This document shows positions 8,755-17,475 of a stretch of 64,000 nt of DNA, one piece after another. Location of the stretch: assembly GCF_005221285.1 (NCBI RefSeq), contig NZ_CP039886.1:1550001-1614000 (forward strand), read 5' to 3'. Under the pieces are notes generated by a model. The model did not search any database. It was not told the DNA's origin and worked only from the letters and a program-made list of their open reading frames with translations. A program made the position numbers and the translations under genes. The DNA is from Neisseria flavescens (GTDB lineage: Bacteria; Pseudomonadota; Gammaproteobacteria; Burkholderiales; Neisseriaceae). The number at the start of each line of letters is the position of its first letter. Positions within the stretch are counted from its first letter, which is position 1.

Positions 8755-8790
8755 CCACTTTCACCCACTATGCCCCACTAACCGACACTA
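8755..8790 (-). promoter_or_regulatory. MraZ operator: four direct repeats with 10-bp period
   Basis: On the minus strand AGTG occurs four times at exact 10-base spacing (CACT on the plus strand at 8756, 8766, 8776 and 8786), with central copies AGTGGGGCAT and AGTGGGTGAA. MraZ is known to bind several TGGG-type boxes spaced by one helical turn upstream of its own gene. The position 110-140 bp before mraZ and the phasing fit an autoregulatory operator. Confidence 0.8.
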
Positions 8791-8920
8791 TAAGAAATTT
8801 TGGCAATCAGGTCAAATCAACCCTTTATCTGTAATGAAACAATAAACACTTAAAATTCAATATCTTATATATACCAAAATGCATAACAAATTAATATACC
8901 AGTCATCTCATATAGCATAA

Positions 8921-8967
8921 AATACTATATATAGTATTATTTGTGTTTCTAAAATACTATATATAGT
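8921..8967. promoter_or_regulatory. Two AT-rich palindromes, possible operator pair
   Basis: The 18-mer AATACTATATATAGTATT at 8921-8938 is a perfect palindrome. The core ACTATATATAGT recurs at 8956-8967, 32 bp away (about three helical turns). They lie in the divergent gap between mraZ and the midA-like gene, just upstream of that gene's promoter. The rest of the 402-bp gap (8648-9049) is AT-rich and holds only the MraZ repeats and leader hairpin. No cognate regulator is apparent. Confidence 0.45.
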
Positions 8968-9004
8968 GTTTTTATACCCAATCACCACCCCTCTCACAAG
9001 GGGC

Positions 9005-9010
9005 TATAAT
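9005..9010 (+). promoter_or_regulatory. -10 box for midA-like gene
   Basis: A consensus TATAAT at 9005-9010 puts transcription start near 9017, upstream of the ATG at 9050 but downstream of the alternative start at 8966. It therefore supports 9050 as the real start. No convincing -35 box is visible. Confidence 0.5.
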
Positions 9011-9049
9011 ATACAAACAAATTCAAATTTTTTACATTATCTAACAGTC

Positions 9050-10201
9050 ATGAAGCCACAACTCCCCCTCCCTTCCCCTGATGCACAAGCCTCTTCAGTA
9101 CACCTGACCAAGCTCATAAAAAACGAAATTGAACAACATCAAAACTGGATACCCTTCTCCCGCTTTATGGAACTTGCCCTTTACACACCTCAATACGGCT
9201 ATTACAGCGGAGGCAGCCATAAAATCGGCACAGACGGCGACTTCATTACCGCCCCCACCCTTTCCCCCCTATTCGGACAAACCCTTGCCAAACAACTTGC
9301 CGAATTACTGCCGCAAACAGCAGGCAATATCTACGAATTTGGTGCAGGTACAGGTCATCTCGCTGCCACACTCTTGCAAAATCTTTCAGACGGCCTGAAT
9401 CATTACTACATTATCGAGCTATCGGCAGAGCTTGCAGAGAGACAACGCCAATATATTCTTGAAAACACCTCCCTAGAAGTAGCCGCCAAAATCATCCACC
9501 TCACCACATTACCCGAACATTTTGACGGCATCATCATCGGCAACGAAGTATTGGATGCCATGCCGGTGGAACGCTTGATTTATCAAGATGAAGGGTTTCA
9601 ACAAATTGGCGTCAGCCTAGAGAATGACAAGCTAATCGAAGCCATCAGACCATTGGCACAAGCCGAACTTACGCAAACAGCTGCCTTGTACTTCCCTCCC
9701 CTTCCCTCATACACAAGCGAGCTGCATCCGGCACAATATGCCTTTATCCAAACCTTGGCCGCCAAATTGCAGCGCGGCGGCATGATATTTATCGATTACG
9801 GCTTCGATGCCGCTCAGTATTACCATCCGCAACGCAAGGAAGGCACATTCATCGGCCACTATCGCCACCACACTATCCACGACCCATTTTTCAATATCGG
9901 TCTGACCGATTTGACTGCGCACGTCAATTTCACCGATATTGCACGCGCCGGCACGGAATCAGGTTTAGACTTAATCGGCTACCTGCCCCAATCTTATTTT
10001 CTACTCAATCTCGGCATCATCGATCTGCTGGCACAAATCGGCAGCCCGGATTCGGTTGAATATATCCAAACCGCCGCCACAGTACAAAAACTGATACATC
10101 AGCACGAAATGGGCGAACTTTTTAAAGTGATCGCTTTTGGCAAAGACATCGATATCGATTGGACAGGCTTCAGCCATGGCGATATTTGCCATAAACTATA
10201 G
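9050..10201 (+). CDS. MidA/NDUFAF7-family SAM-dependent methyltransferase
   Basis: Belongs to the family of NDUFAF7/MidA (DUF185), whose mitochondrial member methylates an arginine of a complex I subunit; the bacterial substrate is not established. The 383 residues show the family-opening FSRFMELALYTPQYGYYSGG (about 34-53), DFITAPTLSPLFGQTL, the SAM motif YEFGAGTGHLA (about 97-107), GNEVLDAMPVER and FIDYGF. The ORF extends upstream to 8966, but the ATG at 9050 follows a TATAAT box and matches the family N-terminus. Divergent from mraZ and followed by two tRNA genes. Confidence 0.9.
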   Translation: MKPQLPLPSPDAQASSVHLTKLIKNEIEQHQNWIPFSRFMELALYTPQYGYYSGGSHKIGTDGDFITAPTLSPLFGQTLAKQLAELLPQTAGNIYEFGAGTGHLAATLLQNLSDGLNHYYIIELSAELAERQRQYILENTSLEVAAKIIHLTTLPEHFDGIIIGNEVLDAMPVERLIYQDEGFQQIGVSLENDKLIEAIRPLAQAELTQTAALYFPPLPSYTSELHPAQYAFIQTLAAKLQRGGMIFIDYGFDAAQYYHPQRKEGTFIGHYRHHTIHDPFFNIGLTDLTAHVNFTDIARAGTESGLDLIGYLPQSYFLLNLGIIDLLAQIGSPDSVEYIQTAATVQKLIHQHEMGELFKVIAFGKDIDIDWTGFSHGDICHKL

Positions 10202-10306
10202 CCTGATAACCTACTTTTTATTTTTTAAAAACAATAAGAAATAAAAAAATCTAAATTATCGCTTGCCAAATATCCAAAAAAAACTATAATAGCGACTTCA
10301 CGAAAC

Positions 10307-10383
10307 GGCGAATTAGCTCAGTCGGTTAGAGCAGAGGAATCATAATCCTTGTGTCCGGGGTTCGAATCCCTGATTCGCCACCA
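10307..10383 (+). tRNA. tRNA-Met (CAT), elongator type
   Basis: A 77-nt cloverleaf: acceptor GGCGAAT pairs with ATTCGCC, T-loop TTCGAAT, encoded CCA end. The anticodon loop ATCATAA gives CAT. The paired first acceptor base argues against initiator tRNA; a lysidine-modified tRNA-Ile2 also has CAT and cannot be fully excluded. Confidence 0.93.
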
Positions 10384-10389
10384 AATTTC

Positions 10390-10465
<76 letters not shown>

Positions 10466-10471
10466 CTAAAC

Positions 10472-10507
10472 AAAAAAGCTCTTGTGTTTAACAAGAGCTT
10501 TTTTGTT
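10472..10507 (+). terminator. Intrinsic terminator of the tRNA operon
   Basis: AAGCTCTTG and CAAGAGCTT pair around a 7-base loop and are followed by a T run, immediately after tRNA-Ala. Confidence 0.92.
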
Positions 10508-10563
10508 TGGCTTAATTAATAACTGATTGCTCATTAATTTTGCCATTTCAATACCTAATTAAT

Positions 10564-10597
10564 AAAGGCCGTCTGAAACATTTCAGACGGCCTTTAT
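10564..10597. terminator. DUS-pair terminator after sspB
   Basis: AAAGGCCGTCTGAAA faces TTTCAGACGGCCTTT, placed just beyond the sspB stop codon; typical bidirectional Neisseria terminator made of two uptake sequences. Confidence 0.85.
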
Positions 10598-10604
10598 CTT
10601 TTAA

Positions 10605-11009
10605 TTACTTCACAAGCTTCAATACTTTTTTCGGTTTGTCTTCCGCAGATTCAGTTTTTTTATCTTCCGCCGCTGCAGCTTCAACAGAAGCAGGCTGATA
10701 TGGTTCTACCTCAAACCCCATACCCTCTCCACTTTCGCGGCCAAATATACTGACAATATGACCGACCGGAATCCAAATCTCGTGCGCTACGCCGGAAAAG
10801 CGGGCAGAGAAATTGACCCATTCATTGTCGATATTCAAGTTATGGCTGGCGGTAGGGCCAATATTTAAAACAATTTCATTGTCACGCACATACTGCATCG
10901 GTACACGGGTATGTTCATTTACCCAAGCCACGATATGCGGTGTTTGGTTATTATCCAAGCACCATTCATACAAAGCACGCAACAAATACGGTTTGGTTGA
11001 AGTTGCCAT
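10605..11009 (-). CDS. sspB: ClpXP adaptor / stringent starvation protein B
   Basis: SspB delivers SsrA-tagged peptides from stalled ribosomes to the ClpXP protease. The 134 residues comprise the conserved tag-binding domain (start SxKPYLLRALYEWCLDNNxTPHI; motif NFSARFSG near 67; IPVGHIVSIFGRESG near 81), a variable linker rich in Ala and Glu, and a basic C-terminal tail (PKKVLKLVK) matching the ClpX-docking module. It follows sspA by 11 bases, so the two are co-transcribed. Confidence 0.95.
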   Translation of the reverse strand: MATSTKPYLLRALYEWCLDNNQTPHIVAWVNEHTRVPMQYVRDNEIVLNIGPTASHNLNIDNEWVNFSARFSGVAHEIWIPVGHIVSIFGRESGEGMGFEVEPYQPASVEAAAAEDKKTESAEDKPKKVLKLVK

Positions 11010-11020
11010 AGATCCGTCCC

Positions 11021-11626
11021 TTAGCGGCGCATGGCTTTTTCAGCCGGCGTCAATGCTTCAATAAAGGCTTCGCGTTGGAAAATACGCTCGGCGTATTTCA
11101 GCAAAGGCGCAGCAGATTTACCCAGTTTGATGTCGTAATAGTCCAAACGCCACAACAGCGGAGACAAGGCAACATCAATCATGGAGAAGTCGTCGCCCAA
11201 GATATATTTGTTTTTAGTAAAAGACGGTGCCAACAGTGTCAAACCATTACCAATGGCTTCACGCGCTTTAGCTTGTTCTTTATTGGTAGATTCAGGGTTT
11301 TCCAACACTTGTACCAAGCTGAACAATTCTTTTTCCATACGGTACAGTACCAAACGGCCGCGACCGCGCATAACAGGATCGCCCGGCATCAACTGAGGAT
11401 GAGGGAAACGCTCGTCAATGTATTCGTTGATGATGTTTGATTCGTGCAAAATCAAATCACGCTCAACCAGAACCGGTACTTGGTTATACGGATTCATCAA
11501 AGCCAAGTCTTCAGGTTTATTGAACACGTCCACATCTTTGATTTCAAAATCCATGCCTTTTTCGTACAGCACAAAACGGCAACGTTGGCTGAATGGACAA
11601 GTAATACCTGAATACAATGTCATCAT
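11021..11626 (-). CDS. sspA: Stringent starvation protein A (GST fold)
   Basis: RNA-polymerase-associated protein with a glutathione-transferase fold. The N-terminal thioredoxin-like half starts MTLYSGITCPFSQRCRFVLYEKG; the helical C-terminal half contains YILGDDFSMIDVALSPLLWRL (about 143-163). The 201 residues are typical. First gene of the sspA-sspB pair, downstream of the bc1 genes as in other Neisseria. Confidence 0.95.
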   Translation of the reverse strand: MMTLYSGITCPFSQRCRFVLYEKGMDFEIKDVDVFNKPEDLALMNPYNQVPVLVERDLILHESNIINEYIDERFPHPQLMPGDPVMRGRGRLVLYRMEKELFSLVQVLENPESTNKEQAKAREAIGNGLTLLAPSFTKNKYILGDDFSMIDVALSPLLWRLDYYDIKLGKSAAPLLKYAERIFQREAFIEALTPAEKAMRR

Positions 11627-11795
11627 AATCTTTTACTCCTGATAAATCTTTTCAGACGGCCTTAAGCCTTATAAAAATTCAGACAGAATTATACATAATT
11701 TCAAACACTTAATCCAGAAGTTTCACATATTATATTGTTTATATTGAATAATTTTAAAATTTACATTATTTTCGCATAAACCAATTTCACAAACA

Positions 11796-11828
11796 AAAAA
11801 GGCAAACCTGAAACAGGTTTGCCTTTTT
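11796..11828. terminator. Intrinsic terminator downstream of petC
   Basis: A 15-bp inverted repeat (AAAAAGGCAAACCTG around AAA) lies 13 bases beyond the petC stop and gives T runs on both strands. Confidence 0.9.
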
Positions 11829-11840
11829 GATTCAAAAGAA

Positions 11841-12626
11841 TTAGTGAACATCTTTCCAGAATTCTTTTTTCAGGAAGTAAGCCAATGGCAGCATTACCGC
11901 AAACAGGAATGCCAGAACCATGTAGCCGATGCGGTGGCGTTGCAACTGAGCAGGCTCACCCATGTACACCAAGTAGTTCACCAAGTCGCGTACATAAGTA
12001 TCGTACTCTTTTTGGATCACTTTACCGTTAGGCAGGCGACGGCTGTGCAGACCGGTAGATTCCCAATACAGCTTAGGAGTCAGATTGCCATGCTCGTCTT
12101 TAATCATAACGGGCTGACCTTTGGCATCCAACTCAACGGCTTGAACACCTTGTTGCTCCCACAATGGGTGAGGCATACTCGCACCGGCCAAAACAGTATT
12201 GTTCCAACCGGTCGGACGAGTTGGGTCTTTATAGAAGCCGCGCATATAAGCGTACAGGTAGTCTGCACCTTTAGAACGGGCAATCAGGGTCAAATCCGGT
12301 GGAGGCGCACCCAACCATTTGGAGGCATCTTTCGGATCCATTGCCGCTACCATGACATCACCAACGTTGTCTGTTGTGAACATCAGGTTTTTCTTGATTT
12401 CATCTTCAGTTAAACCGATGTCTTTCAGACGGTTGAAGCGCATACCGCTTGCAGAGTGACAAGACAAACAGTAGTTTGTAAAGATTTGCGCACCGTGCTG
12501 CAGGCTGACTTGGTCACGCAGGTCGATATCGACTTTTTCGTAGTGTCCGCCGCCGCTGGCGACGGCTGCACTCATAGGTACTGCCAGCAATAAGGCAGCA
12601 AACCAGTTTTTCAGAGTTTGTTTCAT
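11841..12626 (-). CDS. petC: Ubiquinol-cytochrome c reductase cytochrome c1
   Basis: Haem-c subunit of the bc1 complex, passing electrons from the Rieske protein to soluble cytochromes in the periplasm. The ATG at 12626, with GAGGG upstream, begins a proper signal peptide (MKQTLKNWFAALLLAVPMSAAVA); the earlier ATG at 12641 would add five residues. Haem site CLSCH near residue 53, probable axial Met in GASMPHPLW near 163, and a C-terminal membrane anchor (about 234-252) before KKEFWKDVH. Last gene of petABC. Confidence 0.96.
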   Translation of the reverse strand: MKQTLKNWFAALLLAVPMSAAVASGGGHYEKVDIDLRDQVSLQHGAQIFTNYCLSCHSASGMRFNRLKDIGLTEDEIKKNLMFTTDNVGDVMVAAMDPKDASKWLGAPPPDLTLIARSKGADYLYAYMRGFYKDPTRPTGWNNTVLAGASMPHPLWEQQGVQAVELDAKGQPVMIKDEHGNLTPKLYWESTGLHSRRLPNGKVIQKEYDTYVRDLVNYLVYMGEPAQLQRHRIGYMVLAFLFAVMLPLAYFLKKEFWKDVH

Positions 12627-12640
12627 TTTCGCTGCCCTCA

Positions 12641-13990
12641 TCAGATATTGGTTGCAAACAAGTAAGCACCGACAACGGTAATACCGACGTAAACAAAGAA
12701 CATAATTTTTTGTTTAGTAGTGCTCATGGTTACGCGCTCAGGAACTGGTTTGTTGGTATCCAGTTTGGTATAGAACGGCATACCCAGGAAGAATGCAAAG
12801 TAGACGAAAGACAGGATACGAGCAACCAAAGTACGAGTATCAGTTGCTACCATTGCACCCAAAATACCCAAACCGATGAAGGCAATGATGAACAGAACCA
12901 ACGCAGTTTTGAAGATTGGGCCGCGATAGCGGACAGATTTAACCTCGCCTTTATCCAACCAAGGCAACAAGGCAATCAGTACAACTGCTGCACCCATACC
13001 GATTACACCCCATACCTGAGTACCGGCAAAGGAAGGAATCGCACGCAGAATTGCGTAGAACGGAGTGAAGTACCATACCGGAGCAATGTGCGGAGGTGTT
13101 TTCAGCGCATTAGCTGCATCGAAGTTTGGCGCTTCCAAGAAGTAGCCGCCGCCTTCAGGCGCAAAGAACAACACAGAACAGAAGACAATCAGGAATACAA
13201 CGACGCCCAAGATGTCTTTAACGGTGTAGTAAGGATGGAATGGGATACCATCGCGTGGAATACCGTTTTCGTCTTTGTTTTTCTTGATTTCAACGCCATC
13301 GGGGTTGTTAGAACCCACTTCGTGCAGGGCGATGATGTGAGCCACGACCAAGCCGAGCAATACCAGAGGTACTGCGATAACGTGCAGGGCGAAGAAGCGG
13401 TTCAGAGTAACATCGGAAACGTTGAAGTCGCCGCGGATCCAAGTGGACAAATCAGGACCGATAACAGGGATGGCGGAGAACAGGTTAATAATTACCTGCG
13501 CACCCCAGAAGGACATTTGACCCCAAGGCAACAGATAGCCCATAAAGGCTTCCGCCATCAATGCCAAGAAAATCAGAGAACCGAAAATCCACACCAATTC
13601 ACGGGGTTTTTTGTACGAACCGTAAATCAAACCACGGAACATGTGCAGATAAACAACAATGAAGAAGAAAGATGCGCCGGTGGAGTGCATGTAGCGGATA
13701 ATCCAACCGCCGGACACGTCGCGCATGATGTACTCTACTGCAGTAAAGGCAGCAGGCAGATGGTAGGCGTTAAGGTTGCCGTCCGGTTTGTAGTTCATAG
13801 TCAGGAAAATACCGCTGACGATTTGAATCACAAGGACAAGCAAGGCTAAAGAGCCGAAGTAATACCAAAAGTTGAAGTTCTTTGGTGCGTAGTATTGAGC
13901 CAAATGCTCATTCCACATCTTAGACAGGGGGAAACGAGCGTCCATCCAGCCTAACAATGCTTTTGCTTTGCTATTGGTTTGGTTTGCCAT
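12641..13990 (-). CDS. petB: Ubiquinol-cytochrome c reductase cytochrome b
   Basis: Integral membrane subunit holding two b haems and both quinone sites. The 449 residues give a full-length mitochondrial-type cytochrome b (N- and C-terminal halves fused). Haem-ligand helices carry HSTGASFFFIVVYLHMFRG (about 101-119) and HVIAVPLVLLGLVVAHIIALH; the Qo motif appears as PEGGGYF, where most families have PEWY. Its stop overlaps the first possible petC ATG (TGATG), and petA lies 18 bases upstream, indicating one operon. Confidence 0.97.
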   Translation of the reverse strand: MANQTNSKAKALLGWMDARFPLSKMWNEHLAQYYAPKNFNFWYYFGSLALLVLVIQIVSGIFLTMNYKPDGNLNAYHLPAAFTAVEYIMRDVSGGWIIRYMHSTGASFFFIVVYLHMFRGLIYGSYKKPRELVWIFGSLIFLALMAEAFMGYLLPWGQMSFWGAQVIINLFSAIPVIGPDLSTWIRGDFNVSDVTLNRFFALHVIAVPLVLLGLVVAHIIALHEVGSNNPDGVEIKKNKDENGIPRDGIPFHPYYTVKDILGVVVFLIVFCSVLFFAPEGGGYFLEAPNFDAANALKTPPHIAPVWYFTPFYAILRAIPSFAGTQVWGVIGMGAAVVLIALLPWLDKGEVKSVRYRGPIFKTALVLFIIAFIGLGILGAMVATDTRTLVARILSFVYFAFFLGMPFYTKLDTNKPVPERVTMSTTKQKIMFFVYVGITVVGAYLFATNI

Positions 13991-14008
13991 AATTATCGTT
14001 CCTTATTT

Positions 14009-14590
14009 TTAGTCTTCGCCCACCAAAACAGTTGTATCGCTCAGATATTTGTAAGGCGGAACAACCAGGTTGGTCGGTGCAGGAACACCTTTATACACTC
14101 GGCCTGCCATGTCGAATTTCGAACCGTGGCACGGGCAGAAGAAGCCGCCTTTCCAGTCTGCGCCCAAATCCGCAGGGGCAACGTCGGGACGGTAAGTCGG
14201 AGAGCAACCCAGGTGGGTACAGATACCGATAGCGACGAGGAGGTTCGGCTTGATCGAACGGGTCTCGTTTTTGCAGTTTTCAGGCTGATGATCCACTTCG
14301 GAATTGGGATCCGTAACTGCGCCATCCAAACTTTTCAAGTCTTTGAGCTGTTGATCTGTGCGGTTGACCAGCCAAATTGGTTTGCCCTGCCATTCGGCAG
14401 TCAGCATTTGGCCTGCTTCGATTTTGCTGACATCTACTTCGACAGCAGCACCGGCAGCCTTAGCTTTCTCCGATGGGAAGAAGCTGGCCACGAAAGGCGT
14501 AGCTACGCCCAGAGCCGCCACACCGCCTGCACCGCAAGTAGCCAGTGTCAGGAAACGGCGGCGACCGTTGTTGATTTCTTGATTATCCAT
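14009..14590 (-). CDS. petA: Rieske iron-sulfur subunit of bc1 complex
   Basis: Carries the [2Fe-2S] cluster that takes electrons from ubiquinol to cytochrome c1. Cluster motifs CTHLGC near residue 129 and CPCHGS near 153 are intact. The N-terminus NNGRRRFLTLAT followed by a hydrophobic helix is a twin-arginine export signal and anchor, as usual for Rieske proteins. The 193 residues are normal; first gene of petABC. Confidence 0.97.
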   Translation of the reverse strand: MDNQEINNGRRRFLTLATCGAGGVAALGVATPFVASFFPSEKAKAAGAAVEVDVSKIEAGQMLTAEWQGKPIWLVNRTDQQLKDLKSLDGAVTDPNSEVDHQPENCKNETRSIKPNLLVAIGICTHLGCSPTYRPDVAPADLGADWKGGFFCPCHGSKFDMAGRVYKGVPAPTNLVVPPYKYLSDTTVLVGED

Positions 14591-14712
14591 TATTCAGTCG
14601 TCCTAAAATTTTGGGAATACCGAGCCATTAAACAGCGTAATTCTACCTAGTTTGTTGTAATACTCAAAGCATTATTTAAAATAAGGTAAAGTTTTATGAT
14701 ATTTCTCAATAC

Positions 14713-15462
14713 TCAAGCAGGATTGTTTTCATCAAAGTGAACCACTTCGATACCGAATTTTTCTGCCACGGCATCTCCTAAGGCGCGTACGCCGTAACGT
14801 TCTGTCGCATGGTGGCCGGCACTGATAAATGCCACACCCGTTTCATTGGCAAGATGATATTGCGCTTCGGAAATTTCACCGGTCAGATACGCATCGACAC
14901 TTTCGTCTACGGCCGTCTGAAAAAATCCCTGCGCACCGCCGCTGCACCAGGCAATACGTTTGATTTCGCGTTCAAGATTACCGATAACGGTCGGCTTGCG
15001 GCCGAATACCGCCTCAATGCGTTCAGATAACTGCACCAATGTTTGCGTGGTTTTCAGACGGCCTGTATTCAACAGGTTTTGCTCGCCGAATTGTTTTTCA
15101 AGCACCCAATCAAGTTTCTCGGCCAACTGTGCGTTATTGCCCAGTTGCGGGTGCGCGTCCAGCGGCAGGTGGTAGCCCGCCATATTGATTTGGTGTTGCA
15201 GCAAGGTTTCAATGCGTGCTTTTTTCCAACCGGTAATCGTGACAGGCTCGCTTTTCCAAAACATGCCGTGGTGAACCAAAAGCATATCCGCCCCCTGCTC
15301 TACGGCAAAATCGATTGCAGCTTTGCTGGCGGTAACCGAAGTGGCGATTTTGGCAATTTCTTCTTTGCCTTCGACCTGCAAGCCGTTGGGCGCATAGTCC
15401 TTAAACAGCCCGACCTGCAATATCTCATCACACCAAGCCAGAATTTCGCGGCGTAAAGCCAT
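14713..15462 (-). CDS. Nif3-like dinuclear metal-centre protein
   Basis: Member of the Nif3/YbgI (DUF34) family, toroidal hexamers with a two-metal centre; function is not settled, though GTP cyclohydrolase FolE2-like activities have been discussed. Metal-binding motifs LLVHHGMFWK (about 63-72) and the C-terminal SAGHHATERYGV are present. The ORF extends to 15555, but the ATG at 15462 has an excellent ribosome site (AAGGAG) and starts MALRREILAWCDE, matching relatives; length is then 249 residues. Divergent from the adjacent LysR gene. Confidence 0.9.
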   Translation of the reverse strand: MALRREILAWCDEILQVGLFKDYAPNGLQVEGKEEIAKIATSVTASKAAIDFAVEQGADMLLVHHGMFWKSEPVTITGWKKARIETLLQHQINMAGYHLPLDAHPQLGNNAQLAEKLDWVLEKQFGEQNLLNTGRLKTTQTLVQLSERIEAVFGRKPTVIGNLEREIKRIAWCSGGAQGFFQTAVDESVDAYLTGEISEAQYHLANETGVAFISAGHHATERYGVRALGDAVAEKFGIEVVHFDENNPA

Positions 15463-15637
15463 ATTCCGCTCCTTATATCTATCTTCAAAAACAGCTTCGC
15501 ATTCTAACCGCAAAATCTGTTTATGCCTCAAATTCTTACATTCCGATTTCAGCAATCATTCCCAACATTAATCATTTGCACATCATCATGAATTATTTTA
15601 ATATACGCCACCTTACCCACAGGCCGTCTGAAAACAC

Positions 15638-16564
15638 ATGGACTCTATTATCGAATTGCGTCATCTCAAAACCTTGCTGGCTTTAGAAGAAACCGGCAGC
15701 GTTTCCCTTGCCGCCAAACGGGTTTTCCTGACCCAATCCGCCCTGTCGCACCAAATCCGCGCCTTGGAAAATTATTACGAAACGCCGTTGTTTGAACGTA
15801 AATCCACACCTTTGCGCTTCACTCCGGCCGGTATGCGCCTGTTGCAACTGGCGCGCGAGCTGTTGCCGCAGGTTGCCGCCGCCGAACGTGATTTGGTGCG
15901 GATTATCGAAGGCGAAGCCGGCGAACTCAGGCTTGCCGTCGAATGCCACACCTGCTTCGACTGGCTGATGCCTGCCATGGGCGAGTTCCGCCCCTTATGG
16001 CCGCAAGTTGAATTGGACATCGTTTCCGGTTTCCAAGCCGATCCGGTCGGACTGCTGCTGCAACACCGCGCCGACCTTGCCATCGTTTCCGAAGCCGAGC
16101 CGATCAACGGTATCAGCTACCGCCCTCTGTTTGCCTATGAAATGGTCGGCATCTGTGCAGAAGACCACCCGCTTGCCGACAAAGACGTTTGGGAAGCGGA
16201 AGATTTTATCGACGAAACCCTGATTACTTATCCCGTCCCCGACGAAATGCTGGATTTGCCCAAAAAAGTGCTGCTGCCCAAAGGCATTAATCCGCCACGC
16301 CGCCATAGCGAGCTGACCATTGCCATTATCCAGCTGGTTGCCAGCAAACGCGGCATTGCTGCCCTGCCCTATTGGACGGTCATGCCGTATTTGGAAAAAG
16401 GCTACGTCGTCCACCGCAAAATCACTTCAGACGGCCTGCAAAGCAAACTTTATGCCGCCATTCGTACGGAAGATGCCAACAAAGGCTATCTGGACAACTT
16501 CTGCCAAATCACGCACGACCGCTGTTTTGCCGACTTGCCGGGTTTGAGCGAATTGGAAATGTAA
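15638..16564 (+). CDS. metR: LysR-family regulator, MetR-like
   Basis: A 308-residue LysR-type regulator: N-terminal winged helix (LRHLKTLLALEETGSVSLAAKRVFLTQSALSHQIRALE within residues 7-44) and a C-terminal two-lobed effector domain. The VECHTCFDWLMPAM stretch (about 99-112) is characteristic of MetR, which uses homocysteine to activate methionine synthase genes; no such target gene is adjacent, so the assignment rests on sequence alone. A DUS lies in the leader. Its terminator downstream has been split by an insertion sequence. Confidence 0.85.
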   Translation: MDSIIELRHLKTLLALEETGSVSLAAKRVFLTQSALSHQIRALENYYETPLFERKSTPLRFTPAGMRLLQLARELLPQVAAAERDLVRIIEGEAGELRLAVECHTCFDWLMPAMGEFRPLWPQVELDIVSGFQADPVGLLLQHRADLAIVSEAEPINGISYRPLFAYEMVGICAEDHPLADKDVWEAEDFIDETLITYPVPDEMLDLPKKVLLPKGINPPRRHSELTIAIIQLVASKRGIAALPYWTVMPYLEKGYVVHRKITSDGLQSKLYAAIRTEDANKGYLDNFCQITHDRCFADLPGLSELEM

Positions 16565-16580
16565 ACTTGAAACAATCAAA

Positions 16581-16595
16581 AGGCCGTCTGAACAA
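16581..16595. terminator. Left half of DUS terminator split by IS
   Basis: AGGCCGTCTGAA (16581-16592) plus CAA. Its partner TTCAGACGGCCT is at 17850-17861 on the far side of the IS. Joining them through the CAA duplication restores a normal inverted DUS pair with a short loop and a T run. Confidence 0.85.
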
Positions 16596-16635
16596 TGAAC
16601 TGGCCCCCAAATCTTGGACACTCATAAAAGCCTAT

Positions 16636-17475
16636 TCAGGCACTCTGTGTAAGCCGGGTTCTGTATGCGACAGGACTCAGCTTTTTCAATTTCAAACTGC
16701 AACGCTCGCGGTTGTAGTAATCCATATAGTCATCTATCTGTTTCATCAATTCATCCACCGTCAATTCCCCTGCACGGTAGAAACACTCCGTCTTCAGCAC
16801 CGCAAAGAAGCTTTCCATCGGTGCATTGTCCCAACAATTCGCCTTTCGCGACATGCTTTGAACCATGAAATACTCCGCAAGCAATTCCCTATACCCCGCC
16901 GTACGGTACAGCACACCTTGGTCGGAATGAAGCATCGTTCCTTTATCAGTCAGCCGGGGTGCCGCTTTTTCGAGCATTTCCTTCACCATTTCACTGTCGG
17001 CTCTGCGGCTCATGGCGTAGGCGATGATTTCGCGGTTGAACAGGTCCAAGATCGGCGAGAGGTACAGTTTGCCGTCCTTTCCTTTGAGTTCGGTCACGTC
17101 GGTCAGCCATTTTTCGTTGGGCTTTCGGGCTTTGAACCGGCGTTTGAGGAGGTGTTCCGATATTTCGCCCATGGCGGGATGGCGGTAGGCTTTTTTTGCC
17201 CGTATGAGGGCTTTCAGTCCTAGCTGCCTCATCAGCCGCGCCACTTTTTTGCGGTTCCAACCTAATGCTGCTGCAATGCGCCTTTGCCCGTAGCGTCCTT
17301 TATGCCGTTCGTAGATTTCGGCGATAAGGGCTTTGTCGGCTTCATTGGGGTCGGGTCGGTCCTGATGATGGTAGTAAAAGCTGCTTTTGGGCAGGTTTGC
17401 GATGTGCAGCAGGTATTTGAGCGGGTGTTGCGCCCTCAGTGTTTGGACGGTTTGGCTTTGTCCTTTTCGGTCTGT
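16636..17475 (-). CDS. IS3-family transposase OrfB (made by -1 frameshift)
   Basis: Integrase-type catalytic domain: LTDVTELKGKDGKLYL (first Asp), LHSDQGVLYR (second Asp) and DNAPMESFFAVLKTE (Glu) form the DDE triad; the HTH_21-type segment YERHKGRYGQRRIAAALGW lies before it. It should be expressed as an OrfAB fusion by slippage at the A6 run (minus strand, 17480-17475) near the end of orfA, within codons AGC AAA AAA CAG. The same frame is open further upstream to 17799, overlapping orfA. The start given is the approximate frameshift point. Confidence 0.88.
   Translation of the reverse strand, partial: TDRKGQSQTVQTLRAQHPLKYLLHIANLPKSSFYYHHQDRPDPNEADKALIAEIYERHKGRYGQRRIAAALGWNRKKVARLMRQLGLKALIRAKKAYRHPAMGEISEHLLKRRFKARKPNEKWLTDVTELKGKDGKLYLSPILDLFNREIIAYAMSRRADSEMVKEMLEKAAPRLTDKGTMLHSDQGVLYRTAGYRELLAEYFMVQSMSRKANCWDNAPMESFFAVLKTECFYRAGELTVDELMKQIDDYMDYYNRERCSLKLKKLSPVAYRTRLTQSA

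Noticed and set aside
12710..13849. A 379-codon plus-strand ORF opposite petB
   Set aside because: Complement of a conserved cytochrome b gene, no recognisable motif or ribosome site.
12641..13990. Defective cytochrome b because the PEWY motif reads PEGG
   Set aside because: The rest of the protein is intact and other Neisseria cytochrome b sequences appear to share this variant, so it is likely a lineage feature.
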